From the NCBI GenBank assembly GCA_937888735.1, contig CALASN010000136.1, positions 1 to 15,331 of the forward strand: 15,331 nucleotides of DNA, given 5' to 3'. Under the pieces are notes generated by a model. The model was not told the origin of the DNA. It saw nothing but the letters and a program-made list of their open reading frames with translations, and searched no databases. Shown here one piece after another: positions 7,146 through 14,194 of the stretch (within the stretch, counting starts at the first letter, position 1; each line of letters begins with the position of its first letter). Both the position numbers and the translations under genes were made by a program. The stretch is from UBA5499 sp002426275. Its GTDB lineage: Bacteria > Bacillota > DTU084.

Positions 7146-8961
7146 GCAAAAGCTGAAAGAAATTCCTGAGCAGCCTGGGGTCTACTTGATGAAAAACGCG
7201 GCGGGAGAGGTCATTTACGTCGGCAAGGCCGTCTCGCTGCGCAGACGCGTGCGCTCTTACTTTCAAAAGCAGGATCATCCGGTCAAGGTACGCGCCATGG
7301 TGGAGCGGATCGCTGATTTCGATTACATCGTCACAGACTCCGAGCTGGAGGCTTTCATCCTGGAGAACAACTTGATCAAAGAATACGCGCCCCAGTATAA
7401 TATCCAGCTGCGGGATGACAAATCCTACCCTTACATTAAGGTCACAATGGGGGAACGTTTCCCCAGAATTTTTTCCACGCGCCGTCCGCAAAGGGACGGC
7501 TCGCGTCTTTACGGGCCTTTTGCGGACGCCGGGGCAGTGAATTCCACCCTCTCGTTTCTGAAAAAGCTGTTTCCTTTGCGCACCTGCCGCAAAAAGCTGG
7601 ACGGCGATCTGCGCGACAGGCCCTGCCTTAACTATCACATCAAACGCTGTCTCGCCCCCTGCGCAGGCAAAGTCTCCCAGGAGGAATATCTCAAGCTTGT
7701 GGAAGCCGCCTGCAAAGTGCTGGCGGGCAGAGATGAGGAAGTGATGGAGGATCTGGAAAGCCAAATGCAGCAGGCGGCTGCGAAGCTTGACTTCGAGCGC
7801 GCGGCTGTGCTGCGGGATCGCCTGTCCGCTTTGAAAGCCGTCACCGAAAAGCAGAAAATGGAAGCCGCCGACGAAGTGGACAGGGATGTGGTGGGTATGG
7901 TCTGTCAGGAAGAGCTTTGCTGCTTTTTGATCTTCATTTTCCGAGGCGGCAAGCTCATCGGCAGGCAGCGCTATCTGGTGCCGCTGGAAAGGCAGCTTGA
8001 CGATACAAACTCCCAGCTCCTCACCGCCTTTCTCAGACAATATTACAGCAAAGCCAGCACGATCCCCAAAGAGGTCATCGTGCCCTGCCAGCCTGAGGAA
8101 CAAGCGCTGCTGGAAGAGTGGCTGGGGAAGCTGGCGGAAAGAAAGGTCCAATTGCGCGAGCCCAAGCGCGGCGAGAAAAAGCAGCTTTTGTCCCTGGCAG
8201 CGCGCAATGCGGAGTATGCGCTGCAAGAAGAGATCCTCCAGCGGCAGCGCAAAGAAAACGGTCCTCGCTGGGGCTTGGAGCAATTGAGCGAGATTCTGGA
8301 TCTGGCATCGCCCCCGGAGCGGATTGAAGCGTATGATATCTCCAATATCCAGGGTACGGATTCTGTGGCATCCATGGTGGTGTTTCTGGAGGGAGTGCCG
8401 GCCAAAGAGGAATATCGCCGTTTTAAAATGAAAACGCCCGGTCCCAATGATTTTGCCATGATGGCGGAAGTGATCGCGCGCCGTTTTCGGCGAGGTCTGC
8501 GGGAAAGAAAAGAAGGAGGCGGCAAATTTGCCGCGTTTCCGGATTTGGTCCTCATCGACGGCGGCGCCGGGCAGCTGCATGCGGCCTTAGATGCCATGCG
8601 GCAATTAGATGTCAAGCTGCCGACCGTGGGCTTGGCCAAGCGGGAAGAAGAGCTGTATGTGGAAGGCCGAAGCGAGCCGCTTTTCCTGCCGCGCGATTCG
8701 CAGGTTTTATATCTGCTGCAGCGGATTCGCGACGAAGCCCATCGGTTTGCAGTCACCTTTCACAGAGGCTTGCGGCAAAAGCGCAATACCGGTTCCGTGC
8801 TGGACGAGATCGAGGGCGTTGGTCCGGCCAGAAGAAAAGCTCTCATCCGCAGGTTCGGTTCCTCCCGTGCGGTTTCCCAGGCAAGCCCAGCCGAACTGCA
8901 GCAGGTTGAGGGGATTTCCGCAGAGCTGGCGCAGCGGATCTACGATTATTTTCACAATTGA
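7138..8961 (+). CDS. uvrC: Excinuclease ABC subunit C (UvrC)
   Basis: UvrC makes both incisions around the UvrB-marked lesion. The 607 residues carry, in order: the GIY-YIG nuclease (GVY 14-16, YVGKA 27-31, Arg-rich 35-39) for the 3' cut; a Cys-rich stretch near 145-180; a UVR domain (about 202-236, MQQAAAKLDFERAAVLRDRL) that binds UvrB; the RNase H-like nuclease for the 5' cut, with Asp 400 in YDISN and Asp 474 in LIDGGAGQ; and a C-terminal double helix-hairpin-helix (about 553-603, IEGVGPARRKAL). The start is a TTG overlapping uvrA by 8 nt, 9 nt after GGGGAGGA (7121-7128). No in-frame ATG exists before the conserved EQPGVYLM, and the nearby ATG at 7142 is in another frame. Confidence 0.98.
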   Translation: MDEQKLKEIPEQPGVYLMKNAAGEVIYVGKAVSLRRRVRSYFQKQDHPVKVRAMVERIADFDYIVTDSELEAFILENNLIKEYAPQYNIQLRDDKSYPYIKVTMGERFPRIFSTRRPQRDGSRLYGPFADAGAVNSTLSFLKKLFPLRTCRKKLDGDLRDRPCLNYHIKRCLAPCAGKVSQEEYLKLVEAACKVLAGRDEEVMEDLESQMQQAAAKLDFERAAVLRDRLSALKAVTEKQKMEAADEVDRDVVGMVCQEELCCFLIFIFRGGKLIGRQRYLVPLERQLDDTNSQLLTAFLRQYYSKASTIPKEVIVPCQPEEQALLEEWLGKLAERKVQLREPKRGEKKQLLSLAARNAEYALQEEILQRQRKENGPRWGLEQLSEILDLASPPERIEAYDISNIQGTDSVASMVVFLEGVPAKEEYRRFKMKTPGPNDFAMMAEVIARRFRRGLRERKEGGGKFAAFPDLVLIDGGAGQLHAALDAMRQLDVKLPTVGLAKREEELYVEGRSEPLFLPRDSQVLYLLQRIRDEAHRFAVTFHRGLRQKRNTGSVLDEIEGVGPARRKALIRRFGSSRAVSQASPAELQQVEGISAELAQRIYDYFHN

Positions 8962-8981
8962 AGGGAGGATTTTGGCTGACG

Positions 8982-9488
8982 ATGTGGAAAGTAATACAAC
9001 GGCGGGTGGTCTATAATACCCCACTGGGATGGATTTTGGCCCACTTTGAAGATTCCAGCTTGACCAGGCTTTCTTTGCCGCAGCCAGATTTGGATGACGC
9101 TGTGGCTGACTTTCCCTGCGGCAGCGCGCCGCAGAGAGAAATAGAGCGCCTAGAGCGGTGGCTGGAGGCTTATTTTGCGCACAGCCCCAGCGGCGAGCTG
9201 GAGGTGGAGCTTGCTCCCAAGGGGACGGAATTTTGCCGGCAGGTTTGGCGCCAGACCTGCCAAATTCCTCCCGGACAGACGCGATCCTATGGCTGGGTTG
9301 CCAAAGGCGTAGGTAAGCCCAAAGCCGCGCGCGCAGTGGGGGGAGCGCTTCGCCGCAACCCTCTTCCGTTGGTCATCCCCTGCCACAGAGTCATTTCTGC
9401 CAGCGGCGGCCTTGGCGGCTACGGTGGCAGCGACCGCGAAAACATTCGGCTCAAAGCGAGCTTGTTGGCTTGGGAGGGGTTAGGATGA
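8982..9488 (+). CDS. ogt: Methylated-DNA--[protein]-cysteine S-methyltransferase (Ogt/Ada-C type)
   Basis: This protein repairs O6-alkylguanine directly by moving the alkyl group to its own Cys, in a suicide reaction. The C-terminal half has the family signature IPCHRV with acceptor Cys 134. Before it lies a winged-helix DNA-binding part (RSYGWVAKGVGKPKAARAVGGALRRNP), including the conserved arginine finger region; after it comes GGLGGYGG. The N-terminal part is the poorly conserved RNase H-like domain. I take ATG 8982 (168 residues, usual for the family). The ribosome binding site AAGGGAGGA at 8961-8969 is 12 nt away, so a CTG at 8976 is a less likely alternative. It lies 20 bp after uvrC and overlaps the next gene by 4 nt, so it is translationally coupled within the repair half of the operon. 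Confidence 0.93.
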   Translation: MWKVIQRRVVYNTPLGWILAHFEDSSLTRLSLPQPDLDDAVADFPCGSAPQREIERLERWLEAYFAHSPSGELEVELAPKGTEFCRQVWRQTCQIPPGQTRSYGWVAKGVGKPKAARAVGGALRRNPLPLVIPCHRVISASGGLGGYGGSDRENIRLKASLLAWEGLG

Positions 9489-9823
9489 ACGATTTTCTGA
9501 TTCGGCTGCTGTCCAACGCCCTGGCGCTGCTTTTGATCGATCAGCTGGTGGAGGGAATGAAGCTTCAGGGATTTCTTTCCGCTCTGGGCGCGGCTTTCCT
9601 TTGGGGCCTGATCAATTCCGTCTTGCGGCCGTTTCTGAATTTATTGGCTGCGCCGATCAATTTTTTGACTTTAGGCCTTTTTACATTCGTCATCAATGGC
9701 GCGCTGCTCTACATTGTTTCGCAAATTGTGCGCGGCTTTGCCATCAGTTTTGGCGCGGCCATTGTGGTGACAATTTTGCTCAGCATTTTCAGCACCATTG
9801 TGAATTTGCTTCTGAAAAAGTAG
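9485..9823 (+). CDS. YvlD-like / phage holin family 4 integral membrane protein
   Basis: This 112-residue, very hydrophobic protein has four predicted membrane helices: about residues 5-22, 27-47, 53-80 and 85-109. The segments LRPFLNLLAAPINFLTLGLF and FVINGALLYIV are typical of the family called Phage_holin_4_2 (YvlD in Bacillus). Despite the name, chromosomal members are not known lysis proteins and their role is unknown; envelope stress links have been reported for yvlD. The start is ATG 9485, overlapping the ogt stop as ATGA, behind GGGAGGGG at 9472-9479. An in-frame GTG/ATG further upstream would sit deeper in ogt and is less likely. The HAD gene follows after 10 bp. Confidence 0.85.
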   Translation: MNDFLIRLLSNALALLLIDQLVEGMKLQGFLSALGAAFLWGLINSVLRPFLNLLAAPINFLTLGLFTFVINGALLYIVSQIVRGFAISFGAAIVVTILLSIFSTIVNLLLKK

Positions 9824-9833
9824 GGGGTTTACG

Positions 9834-10646
9834 GTGATTAAGCTGGTGGCCCTAGATTTAGATCACACCCTTTTGGGTGAGGATCGCCTTATTTCCGGCA
9901 GGAATAAAGCGGCCATCGCCGAGGCTCTGGAGCTTGGGATCAAAGTTGTGCTCTGTACGGGGCGCATGTTTCGCGCCTCCGAGCGCTTCGCCAGAGAGCT
10001 CAACCTTTCCGGTCCGCTTATTTGTTACAACGGAGCTTTGGCGAAGGAGCTGGCAAGCGGCGAGACGCTTTTTCACCAACCTCTTGCCTTGGAGCTGGCA
10101 AAACAGCTCCTGCGTTTTGCACAAGACGAACGGCTCCACGTCAATTTCTATTACCAGGACCGGTTGTATTTTGAGCGCTGGACAGAAGAGGCTAAATTTT
10201 ACACATCCCAGTCTCAGGTTCCTGGGGAGGCGGTGGGAGATTTGTTGGCTTTTTTGCCAGGTCCGCCCACGAAGCTGCTGTTTGTGATGGAACCGGACAG
10301 GGTGCAGAGCATGTGGCGAAGCTTAAGAGAAGAATTTGCCGGCAAGCTGAACGTCACCGTCTCGGAAAGCCGTTATCTCGAATTTTTGGCGCCCCGGGTC
10401 AACAAAGGCAGAGCCTTGGCCGCTCTGGGAGAGCGGCTGGGGATCGAGGCTGCGGAGGTGATGGCCATCGGAGACAGCTTCAATGATTTGGAGTTGATCC
10501 GCGCGGCAGGCCTGGGTGTGGCCATGGCCAATGCGCCTCAAGCCGTCAAGGCAGAGGCGGATTTTGTCACGCAAAGCAACGGCGAAGACGGAGTGGCAGG
10601 CGCGATAGAAAAGTTTATTTTGAAAGAAGAAGGGAACGCGAGATGA
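9834..10646 (+). CDS. Cof-type HAD-IIB family sugar-phosphate phosphatase
   Basis: This 270-residue protein is a HAD-superfamily hydrolase with a type IIB cap. Motif I is LDLDHTLLG with nucleophile Asp 8 and general acid Asp 10. Motif II is VLCTGRMF. The motif III Lys lies in VNKGRAL, and motif IV is AIGDSFNDLELI, with Asp 214 and Asp 218 binding Mg. A GVAMANAPQAVKAEADFVT tail follows, typical of Cof/YidA proteins. Such enzymes dephosphorylate sugar phosphates or flavin-type phosphates with broad specificity, so the substrate cannot be read from sequence. The neighbouring sugar-phosphate genes make a sugar phosphate likely. The start is GTG 9834 behind AGGGGG; the stop overlaps the aldolase ATG as ATGA. 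Confidence 0.93.
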   Translation: MIKLVALDLDHTLLGEDRLISGRNKAAIAEALELGIKVVLCTGRMFRASERFARELNLSGPLICYNGALAKELASGETLFHQPLALELAKQLLRFAQDERLHVNFYYQDRLYFERWTEEAKFYTSQSQVPGEAVGDLLAFLPGPPTKLLFVMEPDRVQSMWRSLREEFAGKLNVTVSESRYLEFLAPRVNKGRALAALGERLGIEAAEVMAIGDSFNDLELIRAAGLGVAMANAPQAVKAEADFVTQSNGEDGVAGAIEKFILKEEGNAR

Positions 10647-11497
10647 AAAGCAAAACGATGCAACAACTGTTAGGGGAAGCCCAAAAGGGCGGCTATGCCG
10701 TGGGCGCGTTTAACGTCCACACTATGGAAGTGGCTCAGGCCATCGCGAGCGCGGCAGAGGCGGAACGCTCTCCGGTGATTCTGCAAATCAATCAGGGTAC
10801 GATTAAATACGCGGGCATTGAGTACATAGCCGCCATCGCCAAAACGGCCCAGGAACAGGTTTCCGTGCCGCTGGTGATTCATCTTGACCACGGCACCACT
10901 TTTGAAATGATGGCCGCCTGCGTCCGCAACGGTTTTGATTCCATTATGATCGATGCTTCCAAGCTTCCTTACAGGGAAAACGTCGCTCTGGTGAAGCGGG
11001 TGGTGGATCTGGCTCACGCCGCGGGAGTGGCTGTGGAAGCAGAACTTGGTAAAGTGGGCGGCACGGAAGATGATATTTCGGTGAGCGAAAAAGAAGCCGG
11101 CCTCACAGACCCGGACGAGGCCGCGGAATTCGTGGCCGCCACCGGCATTGACAGCCTGGCTGTTGCCATCGGCACGGCTCACGGCGTATACCGCGGCGAG
11201 CCGCATCTGGATTTCGAACGCTTAGACCAGATCAAAAAACGCGTTTCCATCCCCTTGGTTTTACACGGCGCCTCCGGCGTGCCTGAACAGGCGGTAAAAG
11301 AGGCGGTTAGCCGGGGAATTTGCAAAGTGAACATCTCCACGGAGCTGAAGCAGCCCTTCGCCGCAACTCTCAGGCGGATCGCCCAGGATAGTCCCCAAGA
11401 GATCGATCCCCGTAAACTCTTGGGACCAACCAGGGAGGCCATGGCGGAAGTTGTACGGACGAAGATGCGCATTTGCGGCTGCGCGGGGAAAGCATAG
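10643..11497 (+). CDS. fba: Class II fructose-1,6-bisphosphate (or tagatose-bisphosphate) aldolase
   Basis: This zinc-dependent aldolase cleaves fructose-1,6-bisphosphate to dihydroxyacetone phosphate and glyceraldehyde-3-phosphate. At 284 residues it has the length of the Bacillus FbaA and GatY/KbaY group. Visible landmarks are GAFNVHTME (21-29), the HLDHG motif (80-84) with catalytic Asp 82 and zinc ligand His 83, EAELGKVGG with a metal-site Glu, the GTAHG His, and HGASGVP plus KVNISTEL for phosphate binding. FBP and tagatose-BP specificity cannot be separated by eye. The isomerase and kinase next door favour FBP. It starts on ATGA with the HAD gene and has AGAAGGGA upstream, so translation is coupled. 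The isomerase gene follows after 15 bp. Confidence 0.93.
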   Translation: MKSKTMQQLLGEAQKGGYAVGAFNVHTMEVAQAIASAAEAERSPVILQINQGTIKYAGIEYIAAIAKTAQEQVSVPLVIHLDHGTTFEMMAACVRNGFDSIMIDASKLPYRENVALVKRVVDLAHAAGVAVEAELGKVGGTEDDISVSEKEAGLTDPDEAAEFVAATGIDSLAVAIGTAHGVYRGEPHLDFERLDQIKKRVSIPLVLHGASGVPEQAVKEAVSRGICKVNISTELKQPFAATLRRIAQDSPQEIDPRKLLGPTREAMAEVVRTKMRICGCAGKA

Positions 11498-11512
11498 AAA
11501 GAGGTGGCATGA

Positions 11513-12574
11513 ATGATTAATTTGGATAATGTGGAAGAGGTAAAGAAGCTGGATAGTCTGGGAATGCTGGATCTAACGCTGAATTACCCCCGGCAGTTTG
11601 CAGAGGGCCTGCGCCTTGCCAAAGAACAATTTAAGGCTTCACCCAAGGCATTTGACCACGTGATTATTTTAGGCACGGGCGGGGGATCCGCTGCCAGCGG
11701 CAATCTCTTGCGCTCGTACCTGTTTGATCGGCTTTCCGTTCCCTTGCTGATTAACCAGGGCTACAGCGTTCCCAAATGGGTGGACGGCGGCACGCTGGCT
11801 ATCGTGGTTTCCCACTCCGGCAACACTGAAGAAATTTTGGCGGCCGCGGGGCAAGCTTCGGCCCAGGGCGCTCAGCTTGTGGCGCTCACGGCCGGCGGCA
11901 AGCTGAAAGACTTAGCGACAGAAAAGTCTCTGCCCGTAATCGAGGTGCCCGGAGGCTTGATGCCCAGGGCTGCCCTAGGGTACATCTTCATTCCCATTCT
12001 CCACATCTTGGAGCAATACGGCCTGGTGGAAGGCTCTCTGGCGGAGCTTGACGAGACTCTTGCGCTTTTCAAGGATTTGGCGCAAAAGTGGGGCCCTCAG
12101 TCTCCCAGCTCTCAGAATTTAGCCAAACAGATCGCCGCCCAGCTTTACCGCAGGGTGCCTGTGGTCTACGGTTCGCTGCCTTTCACAGACGCGGTGGCCT
12201 GGCGCTGGAAAAACCAGTTCGGTGAGAACAGCAAAGTGCCGGCCTTTTGGAATGCCATTCCCGCCCTGCATCACGACGAGATCGTGGGCTGGGACGCAGA
12301 AGGCGCCATCACCGGACAGTTCGCTGTGATTTTCCTCAAAGATCGGCAAGACAATGAAAAGATTCAAAAGCGCATTCAAATCACAAGTCAGATCCTCTCA
12401 GAGCGCGCTTCTGTGACCATTCAGGTGGAAACGGAGGGCAAAAGCAGGCTGGCGCGCCTGTTCTCCCTGGTCTATCTGGGAGATTTCGTCACCTGTTACC
12501 TGCCGATTTTAGGCGGCATCGATCCCACGCCGGTGGCGATCATTGATTTGTTCAAACAGAAGATGGGACAATAA
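11513..12574 (+). CDS. Bifunctional phosphoglucose/phosphomannose isomerase (SIS family)
   Basis: This 353-residue protein has two SIS (sugar isomerase) domains and matches the PGI/PMI family first described in archaea. That family interconverts glucose-6-P, fructose-6-P and mannose-6-P. The first SIS domain has LGTGGGSAASG (53-63) and the phosphate-binding SHSGNTEE (100-107). The second has GENSKVPAFWNAIPALHHDEIVGW with Glu 238 and His 254, a spacing like the catalytic Glu/His pair of the Pyrobaculum enzyme (Glu203/His219). The start ATG 11513 is behind GAGGTGG (11501-11507). An ATG at 11509 is out of frame and stops at once. It is unlike the large classical Pgi (about 450-550 residues), so it may be the main Pgi of this host. 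The kinase follows after 56 bp containing a hairpin. Confidence 0.9.
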   Translation: MINLDNVEEVKKLDSLGMLDLTLNYPRQFAEGLRLAKEQFKASPKAFDHVIILGTGGGSAASGNLLRSYLFDRLSVPLLINQGYSVPKWVDGGTLAIVVSHSGNTEEILAAAGQASAQGAQLVALTAGGKLKDLATEKSLPVIEVPGGLMPRAALGYIFIPILHILEQYGLVEGSLAELDETLALFKDLAQKWGPQSPSSQNLAKQIAAQLYRRVPVVYGSLPFTDAVAWRWKNQFGENSKVPAFWNAIPALHHDEIVGWDAEGAITGQFAVIFLKDRQDNEKIQKRIQITSQILSERASVTIQVETEGKSRLARLFSLVYLGDFVTCYLPILGGIDPTPVAIIDLFKQKMGQ

Positions 12575-12579
12575 ACAGT

Positions 12580-12603
12580 GGGCGGGAGCATTGATTCCCG
12601 CCC
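12580..12603 (+). other. Intercistronic GC hairpin before the PfkB-type kinase
   Basis: GGGCGGGA (12580-12587) pairs perfectly with TCCCGCCC (12596-12603) around an 8-nt loop, just after the isomerase stop. No T-run follows, so it is not a standard terminator. It could protect upstream mRNA from 3' exonucleases or lower expression of the kinase. The kinase ribosome binding site GAGGAG (12615-12620) is outside the stem. Confidence 0.55.
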
Positions 12604-12630
12604 GCCTCAGAAGCGAGGAGTGGCTATCTG

Positions 12631-13554
12631 ATGCTTACCACAGTCACCTTGAACGCCGCTGTGGACGTCACTTACACAGCCGAGAATTTTACCCTGGACA
12701 AGGTCAACCGGGCCCTTGCCAAACGGGAGCTTCCCGGCGGCAAAGGGATTAACGTGGCCCGGATCGCCCATACTTTGGGTACCGCAGTGCAAGCCACGGG
12801 TTTCGCGGCGGGACAAAACGGCAAGTTCATCCAAGATAAGCTGACTGACGAGGGAATCGCCAATGCCTTTCTGGAAGTGGCAGGAGAATCCAGACGCTGT
12901 CTTGCCATCATCGACCCTGCGGCCAATACGCAGACGGAGCTGCTGGAGACGGGGCCGACTGTCTCGGCTGCCGCTTTTGCCGCCTTTCGGGAACATCTGC
13001 GAGCCATCACAGCGGAAAGCCAAGTTGTGGTCTTCTCCGGCAGCCTCCCTGGTGGGTTGCCATCTGATGCGTACGCGCGGCTCTTAGAGGAGCTTCCAAA
13101 TAAAAAGCTGATCCTCGATACCAGCGGCGAGGCTTTGAAAGCTGGTATCAAGGCGCGTCCCTTTATGGTGAAACCAAATGAGGACGAGTTGGCCGCCTTC
13201 TTCGGCAGACCCGTGCGGGAGCTTCCGGAGGTGCTGGCCGCAGGCGAGCAGCTTTTGAGCTTTGGCATCGAGTTGGTGGTGATCTCCTTGGGTTCCAGAG
13301 GCGCTGTGGCCGTAAGCGCCAAGGAGCGTTATCTGGCCGAGCCGCCTAAGCTGGAGCCTGTGAGCACAGTGGGCTGCGGAGACTCGTTGGTGGCGGGCAT
13401 GGCGGTCTCCCTTTTGGCAGGCGAAAGCCTGGAGCAGGCTTTACGTTTGGGCAGCGCCTGCGGAGCGGCTAATGCCTTAGTGCCTGGAGCTGGACAAGCG
13501 CGTCTTGAGGATATCCGGCACATTTTGCCGCAAGTGAAAATCCGGCGATTGTAA
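12631..13554 (+). CDS. PfkB-family sugar-phosphate kinase (1-phosphofructokinase / tagatose-6-phosphate kinase type)
   Basis: This 307-residue ribokinase-fold enzyme belongs to the FruK/LacC group, which phosphorylates fructose-1-P, tagatose-6-P or fructose-6-P to the bisphosphate. Motifs are TLNAAVD at the N-terminus (usually TLNPAID), PGGKGINVA (35-43) in PfkB signature 1, FSGSLPGG, MVKPNEDEL for nucleotide binding, and STVGCGDSLVAGM with catalytic Asp 251. The Cys in GCGDS replaces the more usual Ala. There is no fructose PTS permease or DeoR-type regulator next to it, as there is in standard fru operons. Supply of its substrate by the adjacent isomerase suggests a 6-phosphofructokinase role (inference). 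GAGGAG lies 10 nt before the ATG. Last gene of the operon, followed by a terminator. Confidence 0.88.
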   Translation: MLTTVTLNAAVDVTYTAENFTLDKVNRALAKRELPGGKGINVARIAHTLGTAVQATGFAAGQNGKFIQDKLTDEGIANAFLEVAGESRRCLAIIDPAANTQTELLETGPTVSAAAFAAFREHLRAITAESQVVVFSGSLPGGLPSDAYARLLEELPNKKLILDTSGEALKAGIKARPFMVKPNEDELAAFFGRPVRELPEVLAAGEQLLSFGIELVVISLGSRGAVAVSAKERYLAEPPKLEPVSTVGCGDSLVAGMAVSLLAGESLEQALRLGSACGAANALVPGAGQARLEDIRHILPQVKIRRL

Positions 13555-13573
13555 GCACGCGTTTACACCACAG

Positions 13574-13603
13574 TGGGCAGGACGTTTACGTTCTGCCCAT
13601 TTT
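13574..13603 (+). terminator. Rho-independent terminator of the uvr-to-kinase operon
   Basis: TGGGCAGGACG (13574-13584) pairs with CGTTCTGCCCA (13589-13599) over 11 bp, with a single G-U pair, around the loop TTTA, and is followed by TTTT. It begins 19 bp after the kinase stop. Confidence 0.88.
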
Positions 13604-13724
13604 ACTATGCGCCCGGCATAGGCAGTTTAACGGGTTTAATGAAAAATACAACGGGAGAGTTAAGTTTCCGTAATTTTACGCCTGAGATTGGTTAAAAGGC
13701 GCTGTGTCCACAGGGATTGGAGCC
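13604..13724. other. Gap after the operon: no gene of standing, one 18-codon ORF
   Basis: The only notable item is an ORF at 13639-13695 (plus) reading MKNTTGELSFRNFTPEIG, without a ribosome binding site. It may be a chance ORF or a remnant of the decayed gene further right. I see no promoter, repeat or RNA gene here. Confidence 0.3.
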
Positions 13725-13837
13725 TGGGGCGGCGCAAGATGTCTGTCGCAGAGCCCCACGGCGGAAAGCTGCGAGCGCCCCGCGAAAAAATTGAATACTG
13801 GACGCGAGTGCAGTTTTTTCGAGCCGTGGGACTTTTT
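13725..13837 (+). other. Candidate structured RNA with mutually exclusive hairpins ending in a T-run
   Basis: TGGGGC (13725-13730) can pair with GCCCCA (13753-13758). The same bases take part in an alternative long stem, CCCACGG (13755-13761) with CCGTGGG (13824-13830). Inside that stem, CGAAAAAATTG (13783-13793) pairs with CAGTTTTTTCG (13811-13821). The outer stem is followed at once by ACTTTTTT, as in a terminator. The layout resembles a switch between two folds, but I recognise no known riboswitch or ncRNA. No intact gene lies downstream to be controlled. GC-rich decayed coding DNA could give the same pattern. Confidence 0.3.
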
Positions 13838-14151
13838 TATTGAACGCTGGGATGACGGAGAGCCCGACATCTGCCAGAAGCCGCAATTTCAAAGCAACGG
13901 CTACATGGTAGACCTATGCCAAGGGAACAGCGCTCTAACTGAAGCAAAGCTAAAAATGTTGCCCGCTGGTATGGCCATCGTGGGCTTGGACACGACCTGT
14001 ACATGGAGGACAACTTTGAGGTCCCCAGCCATATTTTGGATACTTGCGTAGCCGTTATACTCAGGTCGAACAGCGTGAAATCGACAACGATGCATATGAT
14101 TTAGGTATCACGGCGATTCTATGCATCAAGACATTGGTGCGTTTTGATTAG
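13830..14151 (+). pseudogene. Multi-frameshifted remnant of an unidentified gene
   Basis: Protein-like stretches follow each other in three frames. Frame 0 reads WDFFIERWDDGEPD through LCQGNSALTEAKLKML to about 13960. Frame 2 reads LGHDLYMEDNFEVPSHIL, DTCVAV, about 13985-14060. Frame 1 reads YLRSRYTQVEQREIDNDAYD then LGITAILCIKTLVRFD and stops at 14149-14151. At least two indels are needed to join them. The low-complexity-free, amphipathic composition looks like former coding DNA. I do not recognise the family, and no domain can be named. Confidence 0.4.
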
Positions 14152-14194
14152 GAAAAGAGAAGTCTGAGGACTCGATAAACGATCAAAGTGTGCG

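Noticed and set aside
7003..8580. A 525-codon open frame on the minus strand opposite uvrC
   Set aside because: It lies entirely antisense to uvrC and the end of uvrA, which have full conserved motifs. Its His/Leu/Phe/Gln-rich translation shows no domain, and it is explained by the codon use of the real genes.
8043..8756. A second long minus-strand open frame (237 codons) opposite uvrC
   Set aside because: It is Ser/Arg-rich nonsense composition without a ribosome binding site; it is a shadow of uvrC.
8958..8981. TTG at 8958 as the ogt start
   Set aside because: It lies before the AAGGGAGGA site and inside the uvrC stop. ATG 8982 is better placed and gives the family's usual length.
9485..9823. 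Prophage signal from the holin-family annotation
   Set aside because: This family is widespread on chromosomes without phage. The gene is translationally coupled within a housekeeping operon and no other phage gene is present.
13739..13843. ORF with AEPHGGKL resembling the start of ATP sulfurylase
   Set aside because: Only about six residues resemble that family. The frame ends after 34 codons and nothing after it continues the match.
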